Assembly: GCF_900519355.1 (NCBI RefSeq)
Contig: NZ_ULHE01000002.1
Location: 62,001 to 126,000 of the forward strand
Direction: 5' to 3'
From: Corynebacterium lactis
Lineage (GTDB): Bacteria; Actinomycetota; Actinomycetes; Mycobacteriales; Mycobacteriaceae
DNA: 64,000 bases
Shown: positions 1-10,707 of the stretch, in pieces
Layout of the letters: every line of letters begins with the position of its first letter
Numbering within the stretch: position 1 is the first letter of the stretch
Notes under the pieces: generated by a model
What the model saw: the letters and a program-made list of their open reading frames with translations, nothing else
Database searches by the model: none
What the model was told of the DNA's origin: nothing
Made by a program: the position numbers and the translations under genes

Positions 1-1044
1 CGATGCCGGCGGCCTGCGCCTCGGAGTAGTTGTTGGAGCCCGCCGTGTGGTGCACGGTCGCGCCGACCAGCTTGTCGTCATAGTCAGGGCCCATGCAGCG
101 CTGGGACTCGTTGGCGCCCCAGCCGCGCGGGTGATGACCTTCGGCATGCCGGTGACGTTCTTCGCGTCCACGATCGGGTTGATTGCCGACGCAGCTGCCT
201 GGCCGTCGATAAGCACCGCGTCGACCTGGTCGAGCGGGAGCTCGTCGGCGACGGGTGTGATGTCGGTCCACCGGGTCGGTACAGACGGAGAATCGCTTGC
301 CGACGGCACCGCGGCGCCGGTCGCCTTCGGCGCGGTGGGATCGTCCAGGGCGTCCTCGGGCGCGGCATCCTGAGTCCGCTGGTAGGCGTTGTCGATGGCG
401 TTCGAGACGGACTTCGCAGCTTCGCCGGCCTTCGGCGCGGCAGGGGAGCCATCGTGCGAAACGTCACCCAGGTTGATGTTGAGCTTCGACAGGTCCAGCT
501 GGTCTGCGCCCTTGATGTCCTCGAAGCTGACCCCGGAGCCGGGGCCGAAGATGTTGAAGCCGTGGGTGGAGACCTGGACTCGCTTGGTCGGCTCGACGAA
601 GACCAGCTCGGTGCCGTTGAGCCCGTTACCGTTGCCCTCCGCGGGGTACTCCGGGTCGGCCTCGAACCAGTCGGACCAGGTGCCGTCGGCACGCTGGGAG
701 CGCACGAAGCTGGCGACGTCGGCGCTACCGTGCCAGGTCAGGGCGAACTGAGAGAACTCGCTGTCCGAGGTGATCTCCTTGACCACGCCCCGGTTCGGGT
801 GGGCATCATCCATGAGTCCCTGGGTGGCGATTGCGGCGTCCTCGACCAGGACGGAGCTGCTCTCTGCCAGCGACACCGTCTTGACGGCCGCGTCGATCGG
901 GCCGGATCCGTTGTCCTGGACGAGGTCGAAGGCGGCGCCCGCGCCGACTACCGCGATGGGTGTGGCTGCGAGCGCTGCCACGGCGGTGAGCACCAAGGAT
1001 TGCTTGGCGCCCGCGCGGCGGTTAATGCGACGGCGACTAAACAC
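1..1044 (-). CDS. Secreted N-acetylmuramoyl-L-alanine amidase (copy 1), 3' end outside window, frameshifted
   Basis: Probable peptidoglycan amidase cleaving the MurNAc-L-Ala bond outside the membrane. I translated it by hand from a GTG at 1044, with AGGAG 8 bases upstream. The N-terminus is Arg-rich (FSRRRINRR) followed by a hydrophobic Ala/Val stretch, an export signal. Later come FVEPTKRVQVST and, near the window edge, the amidase/PGRP sequence GATVHHTAGSNNY, both shared with the neighbouring copy 2. The frame breaks at about 121-124: the plus strand reads AGCCGCGCGG where copy 2 has one more C, and restoring it gives the conserved RAGWGANESQR. The Zn ligands after the first His lie outside the window. 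The gene matches the amidase found beside glf in mycobacteria (Rv3811). The break may be a sequencing error or true decay. Confidence 0.8.
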   Translation of the reverse strand, partial: MFSRRRINRRAGAKQSLVLTAVAALAATPIAVVGAGAAFDLVQDNGSGPIDAAVKTVSLAESSSVLVEDAAIATQGLMDDAHPNRGVVKEITSDSEFSQFALTWHGSADVASFVRSQRADGTWSDWFEADPEYPAEGNGNGLNGTELVFVEPTKRVQVSTHGFNIFGPGSGVSFEDIKGADQLDLSKLNINLGDVSHDGSPAAPKAGEAAKSVSNAIDNAYQRTQDAAPEDALDDPTAPKATGAAVPSASDSPSVPTRWTDITPVADELPLDQVDAVLIDGQAAASAINPIVDAKNVTGMPKVITRAAGAPTSPSAAWALTMTTSWSARPCTTRRAPTTTPRRRPPAS

Positions 1045-1130
1045 TGTAAAAACTCCTGGGATTTACGTGGGCTGGAAAGTAGGTTGGGGTGTTTCCCCTG
1101 TCGCGCCGGGGCGCCGTGAAAGGGGGGCAG

Positions 1131-2608
1131 CTAGCTCTGTGGGGCGAACAGCGACTGGACGGCCTGCGACGGGTCTGCGGGCAGTCCCTCGGAGATGAAC
1201 TGTGCAATTGCTTCGGACGGGGCCGCCGGTGTTCCGGTTGCCTCCGCAGGCGCCTCGGGGAGGCCCGGGATCGCAGGGATTCCTTCGCCGGACTGCTCGT
1301 TGGCGCCCGGGGCGGGGGCGACGGATCCGCCGTCGAACTTGGCCTTGGCGGCGGCGCGGATGTCATCCATCTGCTGGTAGCCGAAGTTGCCGGGGCAGGA
1401 GGTGTAGCCGGTATCGCGGTGACCGAAGATTGCGGGCAGGCTCACGGATTGGCCGGCTGCATAGCGCGCGCGGGAGAAGCCGGCGCTGGTCAGGCTGGCG
1501 GTGCCCATCGGGTCGACGCCACCGACCTTCATGCGCCAGCCGATCATCTCGCCGAGGGCGGCGACTGCCGCGGCCGGGATGGAGAGCTGGTCGTAGTTGC
1601 CGAGCACCGAGATGCCGAAGGTGCGTCGTTAAAACCGCCGGCGTGGGCGCCCTCGATGTTCTTGTCGAGCCCGCCGTAGCGACCCTCGTAGATGTTGCCG
1701 AACTTGTCGACCAGGGCGTTGTATCCCACATCGCCCCAGCCCAGGGTCTGGGCGTGGTAGGCGTAGATGCCACGGACGATGCCGGGCGCCTGGGACTCGG
1801 TGTAGTTGTTCGAACCCGCGGTGTGGTGCACGCAGGTGCCCTTGAAAGTGCTGTACGAGGACGGCTCGAGACCGCGCTGGGACTCATCAGCGCCCCAGCC
1901 CGCGCGGGAAATGACTTTCGGGGCGCCGGCAACGTCGGATTCGTAAGCGACCGGGTTGATGGTGACGCCCGGCTGGTCAATGCCGTCGACGAATACCGCT
2001 TGCACCGAGTTCAGTGCCTGCGCCGCGGTGCCGGTGATCATCGCCTCAAGGTTCTTGCCGAGGGTCTGCGGATCGAGGCGGTCGAGGCCCATGATGTTGG
2101 ACGGGTTGAGGCCCTCCAGCAGGTTCAGGCCCATGGTCGAGACCTGGACGCGCTTGGTCGGCTCCACGAAGAGCAGCTCGGTGCCGGAGGTTCCGGATGC
2201 GCCCATCGGCCCGTGAGAATCGGCGTGGAACCAGGGGCCGAAGGTGCCATCGGGCTGCTCGGCGCGGACGTAGAGGTCCAGGTTGGGCTCGCCCGGCCAG
2301 GCCAGTGCGAACTGGGAAAACGGCTCGTCGCGGGTGATGTCCTTGACGAAGCCACGCAGCGGATGCAGCGCATCGGCAATCGAGTGCGTGCCGACGGCCG
2401 CGTCGTCGATAAGCATGGTGATGGAGTCGGCCAGCGGCGAGGTGGAGAGCTTGGCAGCGATTGGCGCGGTGCCCGCGCCCTCGACCAGGGTCGGTGCCTG
2501 GCGGATGCCCCAGGAGGCGAGCGGCGCGGCGGCCGCAGTCGCGGCGAGGCCGTAGAGGAAGGTGCGGCGGCCCATCGACGGGGCATTAATGCGACGGCGA
2601 GTTGGCAC
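1131..2608 (-). CDS. Tat-type secreted N-acetylmuramoyl-L-alanine amidase (copy 2), frameshifted
   Basis: Peptidoglycan amidase, about 492 residues once the frame is repaired. I chose the GTG at 2608 because GGAG lies 9 bases upstream and the start then matches copy 1 (VPTRRRIN versus VFSRRRIN). GRRTFLYG before a hydrophobic stretch resembles a Tat signal. The Amidase_2/PGRP domain spans about residues 235-410, with probable Zn ligands in VHHTAG (about 259), IEGAHAGG and GHRDTGYTSCPG, followed by an Ala/Pro-rich tail. The frame breaks at about 1624-1627: the minus strand reads GACGCACC where GACGGCACC is needed to join GGFND to GTFGISVLGNYD. Only 86 bp separate it from copy 1, so the two are a tandem duplication. 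Because the break sits inside the catalytic domain, the gene is dead if the break is real. Confidence 0.85.
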
Positions 2609-4183
<1,575 letters not shown>

Positions 4184-4252
4184 TCCCGTTAGTCCGTCGG
4201 CAAGCAGGGGCGTACCCGGTACCCCGCGCGCGCTGCACTATTGTGGACTCCC

Positions 4253-5164
4253 GTGGTGAGCGAGCGTACGAAACAGGGGCCATTGCTGCAGGGTGTGAAC
4301 AAGTTCCTCACCCTGCCGGTGGCCCCTGTCGTGTTGGTGCTGATCGGGTCGGTGGGTACGCAGGCAGCGGCGGTGCTGGTCAAGCCCATGCTCGCGCCGG
4401 TCGGTGCGCCGGGCGTATCGGGGCTGCGGATGGCGGCGGCCGCGGCGATCATGGTCGCGCTCTTCCGGCCGAGCCTGTCCGGGATGACGGGCGCCCGGGC
4501 CATCAACATCGTGGTCTATGGCATCGCCATGGGCATGATGAGCATGATGATCTACGAGGCCATCGCCCGCCTCCCGCAGGGTGTCGCTGTCACGATTGAC
4601 TTCCTCGGCCCCTGCGTCGTGTCCTTCCTGGGGCTGAAGATGTGGCGCTCGCGCCTGTGGGCAATCGCCGCCTTCATCGGCGTCGCGCTGATTGCGCAGC
4701 CGTCGAACGACCTGGACGTTGTGGGCCTCGGTTACGCGGTCGTCGGCGCGATTTTCTTCGGCACCTACACGCTCTTCTCCGCCCGCATGGGCAATACCGA
4801 GGGCGGCGGGATGAAGGACCTGGCGCTTTCTGTGGTCGTCGCCGCGATTGTGCTCGCGCCCTTCTCTGTGCCTGCCGCGCCGCTTGTCGACGCGCGCATG
4901 CTCGGCGTCATCGTTGTTTCCGGCTTCATTGGTGCCGTGGTGCCCTACGTTATGGACACCATCGCCGCCGGTATTGTCTCGGCGGCGGTCGTCGGCACGC
5001 TCTTTGCGATGGACCCGGTGGTTGGCGCGATCCTGGGCTGGGGGCTTTCGGGGGACAGCCTCACCGCGTCGATGGTGGCTGGCATCGCGCTGATTGCGGC
5101 GGCCGGGGCGATTATTACCTGGCGCGGCGCGCAGGAGGTGCGGGAGCTGCGGGCTGCGGGGTAG
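4253..5164 (+). CDS. EamA/RhtA-type drug/metabolite exporter
   Basis: Multi-pass inner-membrane protein of about 303 residues with the two-fold EamA repeat and about ten hydrophobic segments. The middle part (YEAIARLPQGVAVTIDFLGP) and the second repeat (GTLFAMDPVVGAILGWGLSGD) resemble RhtA-like amino-acid exporters. The substrate is unknown. The start is uncertain: consecutive GTGs lie at 4253 and 4256, with a TTG at 4241, and no clear ribosome site favours one. It sits between glf and glfT2 on the same strand, 69 bases after the glf stop. I see no sequence link to galactan synthesis. Confidence 0.85.
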   Translation: MVSERTKQGPLLQGVNKFLTLPVAPVVLVLIGSVGTQAAAVLVKPMLAPVGAPGVSGLRMAAAAAIMVALFRPSLSGMTGARAINIVVYGIAMGMMSMMIYEAIARLPQGVAVTIDFLGPCVVSFLGLKMWRSRLWAIAAFIGVALIAQPSNDLDVVGLGYAVVGAIFFGTYTLFSARMGNTEGGGMKDLALSVVVAAIVLAPFSVPAAPLVDARMLGVIVVSGFIGAVVPYVMDTIAAGIVSAAVVGTLFAMDPVVGAILGWGLSGDSLTASMVAGIALIAAAGAIITWRGAQEVRELRAAG

Positions 5165-5166
5165 AA

Positions 5167-5224
5167 GCTAAGGGCGCCGCGTCTGTGCAGCAACACCCGA
5201 AACAGCCACGTCGCAGCCCTTAGC
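5167..5224. repeat. Inverted repeat after the EamA gene
   Basis: GCTAAGGGC (5167-5175) and GCCCTTAGC (5216-5224) are perfect 9-bp inverted arms separated by 40 bases. The hairpin starts 3 bases after the exporter stop. It has no T-run, so it could be a weak factor-independent terminator, an attenuator or an mRNA-end stabiliser between the exporter and glfT2. Confidence 0.4.
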
Positions 5225-5325
5225 GCGTGGCAGAACGCCCGACTCGGCCTCGGGCACTAGAATTCTGTGAGAATAGTTCCGGGATTTTCCCGGATGAATC
5301 TCACGGAAAGCGGTTGATACGTCTT

Positions 5326-7433
5326 ATGGCATCCACGCCTGAAACCTCGGCCAAGCCAGCGAAGGGCCGCACCTCGGCAGCCCCAAGCACACCGAGCGCA
5401 CCGGACGCACCGGCGAAGACGCCGAGCCTCGCCGTTGAGCGCCTTGCGCGCATCCTCCTGCCGAAGCTCGGCGAGCCGCGTGACGTGCGCTCCCTCTACC
5501 TTGTGGAGCCGGAGACCAACGTCGGCCGCGTTCAGGCGCATTCGCGCACGTCGGCGACCATTCCCGCAGGCGACGAGGTCAGTTTCGAGACCTACTTCAA
5601 CGCCTTCCCGGCCAGCTACTGGCGCCGCTGGACCAATCTCAAGCAGGTCGTCCTGCGCCTGGAGCTGACCGGCACCGCTCGCGTGGACATCTACCGCTCC
5701 AAGATCGACGGCGCCCGCATCGCCGTGACCGGTCAGGTGGTCGGCTCGCTTGCCGCGCCGCCGCCGGCGCCGCCGCGAAGGTCGACGGCAAGGATGTCCA
5801 CGTCTGCGAGATCCCGATTCCGCTGGCCCAGTTCGAAGACGGCGGCTGGATCTGGTTCGACCTGACCTGCGAGACCGACGTCGAAATCCTCTCCGCAGGC
5901 TGGTACTCCGACGTCCCCGCGCCCGAGCAGACCTACCCGGACGGCTCCGTCCACCCGGCCCCCGAGGGGCGCGTGACCATCGGCATCCCGACCTTCAACC
6001 GCCCGACCGACGCGGTCGCGGCGCTGGAGGCGCTGTCCTCCGATCCGGAGGTCGACGGCATCATCGACGCCGTTTTGATGCCCGACCAGGGCACAAAGCA
6101 CCCGGCGGACGAGCCCGGATTTGACGCCGTCGCGGAGCATTTCGGTGAACGCCTCCGCATCTTCCCGCAGGGTAACCTCGGCGGCTCCGGTGGCTACTCC
6201 CGCATCATGTACGAGGCCCTCGGTGGCCCCGATTCCGACCCGGCCCGCGCGACCGACAGCCCCTTTATCCTCTACATGGATGACGACATCGCCATCGAGC
6301 CCGACTCGATCCTGCGCGCCGTCGCGGTGGGTCGCTTCGCGAAGTCCCCGATGTTGGTCGGCGGCCAGATGCTGAACCTCCAGGAGCGCAGCCACCTGCA
6401 CTCGATGGGCGAGGTCATCGGCCGCCACGACTTCATGTGGACCTCCGCACCGCACGTCCACTACGACCACGACTTCTTCACCCACCCGCTGCGCGACCGC
6501 GGCGAGCACGGCACCAACGCCTCCGGCGAGGTCGTCGATTCGAAGGATCTGCACCGCCGCATCGATGTGGAGTTCAACGGCTGGTGGATGTGCCTGATCC
6601 CGCGCGTCGTCGCCGAGACCATCGGCCAGCCGCTGCCGCTGTTCATCAAGTGGGACGACGCCGAGTACGGGCTGCGCGCAGGCAAGGCCGGCTTCCCGAC
6701 GGCCACGTGGCCCGGCGTCGCAATCTGGCATATGGCCTGGTCGGATAAGGACGACGCCATCGACTGGCAGGCGTACTTCCACCTGCGCAACCGCCTGATT
6801 GTCGCGGCGCTGCAGCACGACGGTGAGCCTGCCGGAATCGTCAAGTCCATGCGCAAGGCCACCTTCAAGCACCTGCTCTGCCTGGAGTACTCCACCGTCG
6901 CCATCCAGAACGAGGCGATGAAGGACTTCCTGGCGGGCCCGGAGCACCTCTTCGACATCCTGGAGACCTCGCTTCCGCGCATCAACGCGATGCGTAAGAA
7001 CTTCCCGGACGCCGTCGTCCTGCCCAGCGCCGGTGACCTGCCGCGCCCCACGGGCATCCCCGGCGTGCCGACGAAGGACGTCGGAGGCCGCCTCGGCAAG
7101 GTCAAGAAGGTGACGTGGCTGGCCAAGGGCCTGCTGCACAGCCTCAAGCCCGCGGATAGCAAGCACCACGAGGTCCCCCAGGCCAACCTCGCGCCGATCG
7201 AGGCCCGCTGGTTCTCGCTCTCGCGTGTCGACGGCGCGACGGTCTCGACCGCCGACGGCCGGGGCGTTGTGTACCGCCAGCGCGACCGCGACAAGGCCGA
7301 GGAGTTGCTACGCGAGTCCTGGGCGCTGCAGCGCCAAGTCGCGGAGCGCTTCGAGGAGCTGCAGCGCCGCTACCGCGGCGCGTACGAACACCTGACGAGC
7401 AGGAAGGGCTGGGCCCATGTCTTCGAAAATTAA
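5326..7433 (+). CDS. glfT2: Galactofuranosyltransferase GlfT2, frameshifted in an Ala-rich linker
   Basis: Processive GT2-family enzyme that polymerises the arabinogalactan galactan from UDP-galactofuranose at the inner face of the membrane. The repaired protein is about 702 residues, longer than the 637-residue mycobacterial enzyme. Catalytic motifs are visible: YMDDDIAIE (about 319), IKWDDAEYG (about 442) and the base His in IWHMAW (about 468). The N-terminal beta-sandwich part lies before 5750. The frame changes at about 5753-5758 within CTTGCCGCGCCGCC; one more C gives LAAAAAGAAAKVDGKD, after which CEIPIPLAQFEDGGW follows in frame. ATG 5326 is annotated, but TTG 5314 is possible; GGAAAG at 5305-5310 is not ideally spaced for either. 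The end overlaps the PAP2 gene by 17 bases. Confidence 0.93.
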
Positions 7434-7992
7434 GGGTGACCCGTTCGGCGAGTCCGATGTCTTGGTCGCAATCCAGGGCGCGCTGAACGGAGTGCCGGGA
7501 ATCATCCCGGCCGCCAGGGCCATGAGCTTCTTCGGCGAGCACGCCCTCGGCTGGATGGGGCTCGCGGCCCTCGGCGCCGCGGTCGACCCCCAGCGCCGCC
7601 GGGGATGGGTGAAGATGGGCGCCGCAGCTTTTACCTCCCACGCCGCGTCCGTCGTCGTCAAGCGAATCGTGCGGCGCCCGCGGCCGCACGACCCACGGAT
7701 CAACATTGGGGTGGGCACGCCCAGCAAGCTGAGCTTCCCGTCCTCGCACTCGACGTCGACGACGGCGGCGATGGTGGGGCTCACTCAGCTGGGCTTCGGC
7801 CCGGCGCCGCTGCTCGGCATCCCGGCGATCATGCTCTCGCGCCTGGTCCTCGGCGTGCACTACCCGACGGACGTGGCACTCGGCGCGGTGCTCGGGGCGA
7901 CGACTGCGGTTGCCGTCGACAAGATTGGTGATAAAGTCTTCGAGCCACAAACTACCGGTGAAGGCGGCCGGTCGGAAAGGAAAGCGCAGTGA
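7417..7992 (+). CDS. PAP2-family phosphatase, probable decaprenyl-phosphoryl-phosphoribose phosphatase
   Basis: Integral membrane phosphatase of 191 residues. All three PAP2 motifs are present: KRIVRRPRP, FPSSHSTST and SRLVLGVHYPTD. Its place between glfT2 and ubiA matches mycobacterial Rv3807c, assigned to removing the 5'-phosphate from decaprenyl-phosphoryl-phosphoribose on the way to the arabinose donor DPA. The start lies inside the end of glfT2 and the stop overlaps the ubiA GTG (GTGA), so the three genes are translationally coupled. The exact substrate is inferred from context. Confidence 0.9.
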   Translation: MSSKIKGDPFGESDVLVAIQGALNGVPGIIPAARAMSFFGEHALGWMGLAALGAAVDPQRRRGWVKMGAAAFTSHAASVVVKRIVRRPRPHDPRINIGVGTPSKLSFPSSHSTSTTAAMVGLTQLGFGPAPLLGIPAIMLSRLVLGVHYPTDVALGAVLGATTAVAVDKIGDKVFEPQTTGEGGRSERKAQ

Positions 7993-9053
7993 CACAGGCG
8001 GACAACAACGGCGTGCCTGCACAGTCGGCAGCGTCGGCAGCATCGGTTGCCAAGGAGCACGGTGCCGGGCTGGGCTCGGAACCTCACACCTCGGGTATTG
8101 ACGAGCCGTCGTTCCCGCAGGGGCAGCCCCCGAAGAACTTGCTCGACGGCATGATTAAGGCGCTGCGCCCGAAGCAGTGGGTGAAGAACGTCCTGGTCAT
8201 CGCCGCCCCCGCGGCTGCCGGAAACGAGATCATCAACGGCGGGACCAGCGTCGGCACCCTCGTGGTCGACGTTCTGGTTGCCTTCGTGGCCTTCTGTATG
8301 GCGGCGTCGTCGATCTACCTGGTCAACGACGCACGCGACGTCGAGGCTGACCGCGCGCACCCGACCAAGCGCTTCCGCCCGATTGCGGCGGGCGTCCTGC
8401 CGGTCAACATGGCGTACGCCATGGCGGTTGTCCTTATTATTGCGTCCATCGGAGTGTCCTGGCTGGCATCGTCCGGCCCGGGTCTGGCGATCGTCGTGGC
8501 TGTATATATTGTGCTGCAGCTGGGCTACTGCTTTGGCCTGAAGCATCAGCCGGTGATCGATATTGCGCTGGTGTCCTCGGGCTTCATGCTCCGCGCGATG
8601 GCCGGCGGCGTGGCTGCCTCCATCCACCTGTCCCAGTGGTTCCTGCTGGTCGCGGCCTTCGGCTCCCTGTTCATGGCCGCCGGTAAGCGCTACGCGGAGC
8701 TGCTGCTGGCGCAGCGCACCGGCAAGAAGATTCGCAAGTCCCTGCAGGGCTACACTGCCACGTACCTGCGCTTCGTGTGGACCCTATCCGCGACCGCGGT
8801 CGTCCTGGCCTACGCGCTGTGGGGCTTCGAGATGGGACGCGTGCCCGGTACGGCCTCTGCGTCGGCCATCTGGTACCAGATCTCGATGGTTCCGTTCACT
8901 GTCGCTATTTTGCGCTTTGCTTCCGACGTTGACCGCGGCGACGCGGGAAGCCCGGATGAGATTGCGCTGCGCGACCGCCCGCTGCAGGCGCTGGCGGTGC
9001 TGTGGATGATTTCCATTGCTATCGCTGTCTATGTCGTCCCTGCCCTGGGGTGA
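7989..9053 (+). CDS. ubiA: Decaprenyl-phosphate 5-phosphoribosyltransferase (UbiA family)
   Basis: Membrane prenyltransferase that moves 5-phosphoribose from PRPP to decaprenyl phosphate, the first committed step to the arabinan donor DPA. The 354-residue protein has a soluble N-terminal tail of about 50 residues, then RPKQWVKNVLV and the Mg-binding NDARDVEAD motif at about 113-121; the second Asp-rich stretch is DVDRGDAGSPDE near the C-terminus. It starts with GTG overlapping the upstream stop by 4 bases. In C. glutamicum and M. tuberculosis the next gene is aftB, but here the next gene is a mycolyltransferase. Confidence 0.95.
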   Translation: MTQADNNGVPAQSAASAASVAKEHGAGLGSEPHTSGIDEPSFPQGQPPKNLLDGMIKALRPKQWVKNVLVIAAPAAAGNEIINGGTSVGTLVVDVLVAFVAFCMAASSIYLVNDARDVEADRAHPTKRFRPIAAGVLPVNMAYAMAVVLIIASIGVSWLASSGPGLAIVVAVYIVLQLGYCFGLKHQPVIDIALVSSGFMLRAMAGGVAASIHLSQWFLLVAAFGSLFMAAGKRYAELLLAQRTGKKIRKSLQGYTATYLRFVWTLSATAVVLAYALWGFEMGRVPGTASASAIWYQISMVPFTVAILRFASDVDRGDAGSPDEIALRDRPLQALAVLWMISIAIAVYVVPALG

Positions 9054-9323
9054 CAGTAGAAACACCGTTGGTTACTCAATCGCCCGGAATTACAAGCGTG
9101 TATTTTTGCAGGTAAATGGAATCCCATTAATAAAATCTGAGAAAAATTACAAAAGGGTCACAAATTGACTTGGCTAGTAGGTTTCGATTGGGTAACGTAT
9201 CAGTCCTGAGATCAAACTTTGACCGATCTCCAGTTGTTTTGCGTCGCAACTGGAAGCAGCCCAATCGGATGACTGCCTCCGTGGCCCGGCGCTGAGGTAT
9301 GTCTTAAACTTTTGAGGAGAACG
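9054..9323. other. Gene-free stretch at the usual aftB position; promoter region of the mycolyltransferase
   Basis: This AT-rich 270-bp gap replaces the aftB gene expected between ubiA and the mycolyltransferase. I see no remnant reading frame. It holds a 7-bp inverted repeat, CCAGTTG (9230-9236) and CAACTGG (9247-9253), and copies of GGTTACT and GGGTAACG that could be MtrA-like half sites. A strong ribosome site (GAGGAGA, 9314-9320) precedes the next ATG. Confidence 0.5.
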
Positions 9324-10367
9324 ATGAGCTTCACCGCAGTATCGCGCAGCTTCATGGCGAAGGTAATCGCCGCTCTCGTAGCTGTTGCGCTTGTGTTCGG
9401 CGGAATTGCTCTCGCGACCGCTAAGGACGCGAGCGCTGACCCGAACCGTGACCGTCTGCGCCCGGGCTGTGAGTGGGATCCCTACCAGTGGTGGGTCCAG
9501 TACTGCCAGGTATTCTCGCCGGCGATGGACCGCAATATTCCGGTCCAGATTAAGGCTGCTACCGGCGGTGGAGATGCATCCCTGTACATGCTGGATGGCC
9601 TGTACGGCTTCAACAAGGGTGCGTCCGGCTGGATCTGGTCCGGCCACATTGCTCAGACCTTCGCGAATGACAACATCACCCTGGTGGCTCCGGCTGCAGG
9701 TGACGGTTCCTTCTATGCTGACTGGAACGCGCCGGCTGTCACCCGTGACGGTGTGAAGATCCAGAAGTGGGAGACCTTCCTGACCCAGGAGCTGCCGGTC
9801 TACCTGCAGAACGAGTTCGGAGTGAACCCGAACCGCAACGCTATTGCCGGTCTGTCCATGGGCGCATCCGCGGCCGTGACCCTTGCTGCTCGCCACCGTG
9901 ATCAGTTCAAGCAGGTCACCGCGCTGTCGGGCTACTACCAGATGTCGAACCCGATTGTTGCCACCGGCACCCTTGCCCTGCAGATGGGTGCGGGCGTCAC
10001 CAACCCGACCGCGATGTGGGGCCTGCCGGTTCCGGCTTCCCCGGAGCGCCTTGCTCATGATCCGTCGCAGCAGCTCGATCAGCTGCAGGGTCTGCCGATG
10101 TACATCTCCTCCGCCAACGGTGTTCCGAGCCTGTGGAGCGACCCGGCGGCGCTGCAGCGCGCGGTCCCGAACCTTCCGGATACCGTCTGGCGCTCTGTGA
10201 TGGAGTCGGTCTCCCGCGCTTCCACCCAGCAGTTCGAGCGTGACGCACGCGCGGCTGGCCTGAACGCCACCTTTGCCTACAGCCCGAATGGCATCCACTC
10301 GTGGGAGCTGTGGGGTCGCGACGCCGGTCTGGCTCGCCCGTACATCCTCGGCGCTCTCGGTCTCTAA
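9324..10367 (+). CDS. Secreted mycolyltransferase (antigen 85 / Cmt family)
   Basis: Alpha/beta-hydrolase that in this family transfers mycoloyl groups between trehalose esters or onto arabinogalactan. The 347-residue protein has a Sec signal ending near ATAKDASADP. The nucleophile elbow is GLSMGASA (Ser about 180) and the catalytic His is in NGIHSWELWG (about 325); the acidic residue is probably in the ESVSRASTQQFERDA region. The WDPYQWWVQYCQVFS start is typical of Cmt proteins. GAGGAGA precedes the chosen ATG and a strong terminator follows, so it is probably a single-gene transcript. Its natural substrate is uncertain here because the condensase genes are missing from the locus. Confidence 0.93.
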   Translation: MSFTAVSRSFMAKVIAALVAVALVFGGIALATAKDASADPNRDRLRPGCEWDPYQWWVQYCQVFSPAMDRNIPVQIKAATGGGDASLYMLDGLYGFNKGASGWIWSGHIAQTFANDNITLVAPAAGDGSFYADWNAPAVTRDGVKIQKWETFLTQELPVYLQNEFGVNPNRNAIAGLSMGASAAVTLAARHRDQFKQVTALSGYYQMSNPIVATGTLALQMGAGVTNPTAMWGLPVPASPERLAHDPSQQLDQLQGLPMYISSANGVPSLWSDPAALQRAVPNLPDTVWRSVMESVSRASTQQFERDARAAGLNATFAYSPNGIHSWELWGRDAGLARPYILGALGL

Positions 10368-10414
10368 AAGCTCTAAAAGGTCTCTAGAGTGAAACTCTGA
10401 GATAGCGCGAAAAA

Positions 10415-10446
10415 GAAGACCACCTCCCTGGGGAGGTGGTCTTTTT
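10415..10446 (+). terminator. Intrinsic terminator after the mycolyltransferase
   Basis: AGACCACCTCCC pairs with GGGAGGTGGTCT over a 2-4 base loop, followed by TTTTTG. The stem is perfect and GC-rich, a textbook factor-independent terminator about 50 bases after the stop. Confidence 0.95.
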
Positions 10447-10707
10447 GTGCCTTGCCACAAGTTGTTGGGGAACTTTGCGTGTGTCGCGGGACATTCGGAG
10501 CGTATGCAGGGTAAATATGGAACCTGAACCTTAAAGTAAAGGGTGAAGCTCTATTGCTCTTAGGGCGTTGATGCCTCTATGGCAGCGCAGCAAGACGCAC
10601 GCCGGAGGAGGGGAACCTCCGGACGCGAACGCGCGGTCAAAGCAGGCGGCTGCGCCCCGCCCGGCTGCATAACGCAGAATTCGATGTCATAAAGGGGAAG
10701 CCTTCCT
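10447..10707. promoter_or_regulatory. Leader/promoter region of the LGFP mycolyltransferase with a stem-loop
   Basis: Non-coding 261 bases. CCGGAGG (10602-10608) and CCTCCGG (10616-10622) form a perfect 7-bp hairpin with a 7-base loop. The loop GGGGAA and the right arm could affect the long leader. AAAGGGGAA just upstream of the ATG at 10708 is the probable ribosome site. Confidence 0.4.

Noticed and set aside
5750..5975. Programmed frameshifting in glfT2
   Set aside because: There is no slippery heptamer or downstream pseudoknot that I can see, and six other genes show similar indels at G/C runs, so an error is simpler.
5733..7169. A long antisense frame of 478 codons over glfT2
   Set aside because: It is a codon-bias shadow of glfT2, whose catalytic motifs are clear on the plus strand.
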